Assembly (NCBI GenBank): GCA_002751075.1
Contig: NAOQ01000177.1
Coordinates: 96,154 to 113,077, forward strand
Reading direction: 5' to 3'
Length of the DNA stretch: 16,924 bases
Origin: Ichthyophonus hoferi
Lineage: Eukaryota > Opisthokonta > Ichthyosporea > Ichthyophonida > Ichthyophonidae
The notes below the pieces were generated by a model. That model saw only the letters and a program-made list of their open reading frames with translations, had not been told where the DNA came from and searched no databases. Shown piece after piece: positions 16,368-16,924 of this stretch. A program made the translations under genes and the position numbers. Position 1 is the stretch's first letter, and each line of letters starts with the position of its first letter.

Positions 16368-16655
16368 GGATAGAAATGTTAAAACATTAGTAGGATAGGA
16401 GGGAGAGGATGATGCGATAGACATACCACACAGTGTTGATCATGATTCATATAGAAGGAAACCATCCCTTAGCACAATCAATCCTGTTGATAATAATGGA
16501 GTGTATGTATGTACATGACCAGATATGTTTAGAGCTATAGATAAAACCATTAGTAATATAAAATAATAAGGAAACCAGTTGCATTGTTCGTAATTAAAAG
16601 CAGTATAAACACAAGTATACAGTTGTGATTGCATCACTACACATCTGGTATTAAA

Positions 16656-16728
16656 TTATTTCTTAGCGCCCTTGCCCTTCTTGGCATCTTTAGGATCCTC
16701 CTTGGGTTCGTTCTTCAATATCCTAAGC
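16656..16728 (-). CDS. Last coding exon of a gene that begins beyond the right edge
   Basis: An acceptor TTCTTATACATACAG|GCTTAG at 16729-16730 is followed by one base that completes a codon. The segment then reads LRILKNEPKEDPKDAKKGK, GAKK and TAA. The other two frames stop within a few codons, so the incoming phase is 2. The tail is strongly Lys-rich, like C-terminal tails of many cytoplasmic or ribosome-associated proteins, but 23 residues are too few to name a family. The segment from 16731 to the end of the window would be its intron. Confidence 0.6.
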
Positions 16729-16730
16729 CT

Positions 16731-16924
16731 GTATGTATAAGAATGATAATACATATAGTGTTAGTGTAAGTAGGTATATAATGGTATATTTAAGTTTGAG
16801 GTAACTCATATATAACAATTAGGTTATGCTAGTTACATAAGACAATAATACACACTTTATGTGTTAAGAGGGAAGGAGGGAAGGAAAGGAGTAACATAGT
16901 AACAAAGTAACAAGTATAGTATAG
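16731..16924. other. Right edge: likely intron of the edge gene
   Basis: AT-rich, with a purine-rich GGGAAGGAGGGAAGGAAAGG run (16870-16889) and a terminal (GTATA)n-like run. The upstream exon lies outside the window. Confidence 0.5.

Overview
The window is AT-rich eukaryotic DNA with spliceosomal (GT-AG) introns, long intergenic stretches, microsatellites and short inverted-repeat elements. An invertebrate animal would fit, but nothing seen fixes the phylum. There are no signs of bacterial organisation (no operons or Shine-Dalgarno sites), and I saw no rRNA, CRISPR array or convincing tRNA.

Layout. 1-6600 is mostly gene-poor. It holds a pentanucleotide (CTATA-type) tract ending against a truncated copy of a foldback element (about 326-720), a roughly 150-bp direct duplication (2254-2529), AT microsatellites, and two weak coding-like islands (2658-2785 on +; 4117-4233 on -). 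6623-12756 (minus strand) is the one well-supported multi-exon gene. Six exons join in one open frame of 991 residues, with consensus splice sites at all five introns. 12757-13524 is a shared upstream region between this gene and a possible small secreted Cys-containing protein on the plus strand (13525-13803). It carries a perfect 9-bp-arm palindrome and a tandem octamer. 14094-16370 is a repeat island: a 60-bp tandem duplication, units of a roughly 110-125-bp AT-rich repeat on both sides, and between them two related foldback elements (about 14583-15098 and 15529-15848) sharing a GC-rich terminal motif. At the right edge, 16656-16728 (minus) looks like the last coding exon of another gene that starts beyond the window.

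Main gene. The predicted protein is intracellular-looking, with no signal peptide and no membrane segment. Its N-terminus is Lys/Glu-rich and probably coiled-coil. A large Lys/Ala/Pro/Ser-rich middle carries two arrays of 11-residue repeats (eight exact-length units, then five). Three copies of a strongly conserved 16-residue motif, V-P-x-Y-R-F-[IN]-[TS]-T-M-Q-G-H-G-Y-P, are each followed 21-34 residues later by a short basic, hydrophobic helix-like segment. I do not recognise the family. This motif-helix module and its differing intron positions are the most interesting content of the window.
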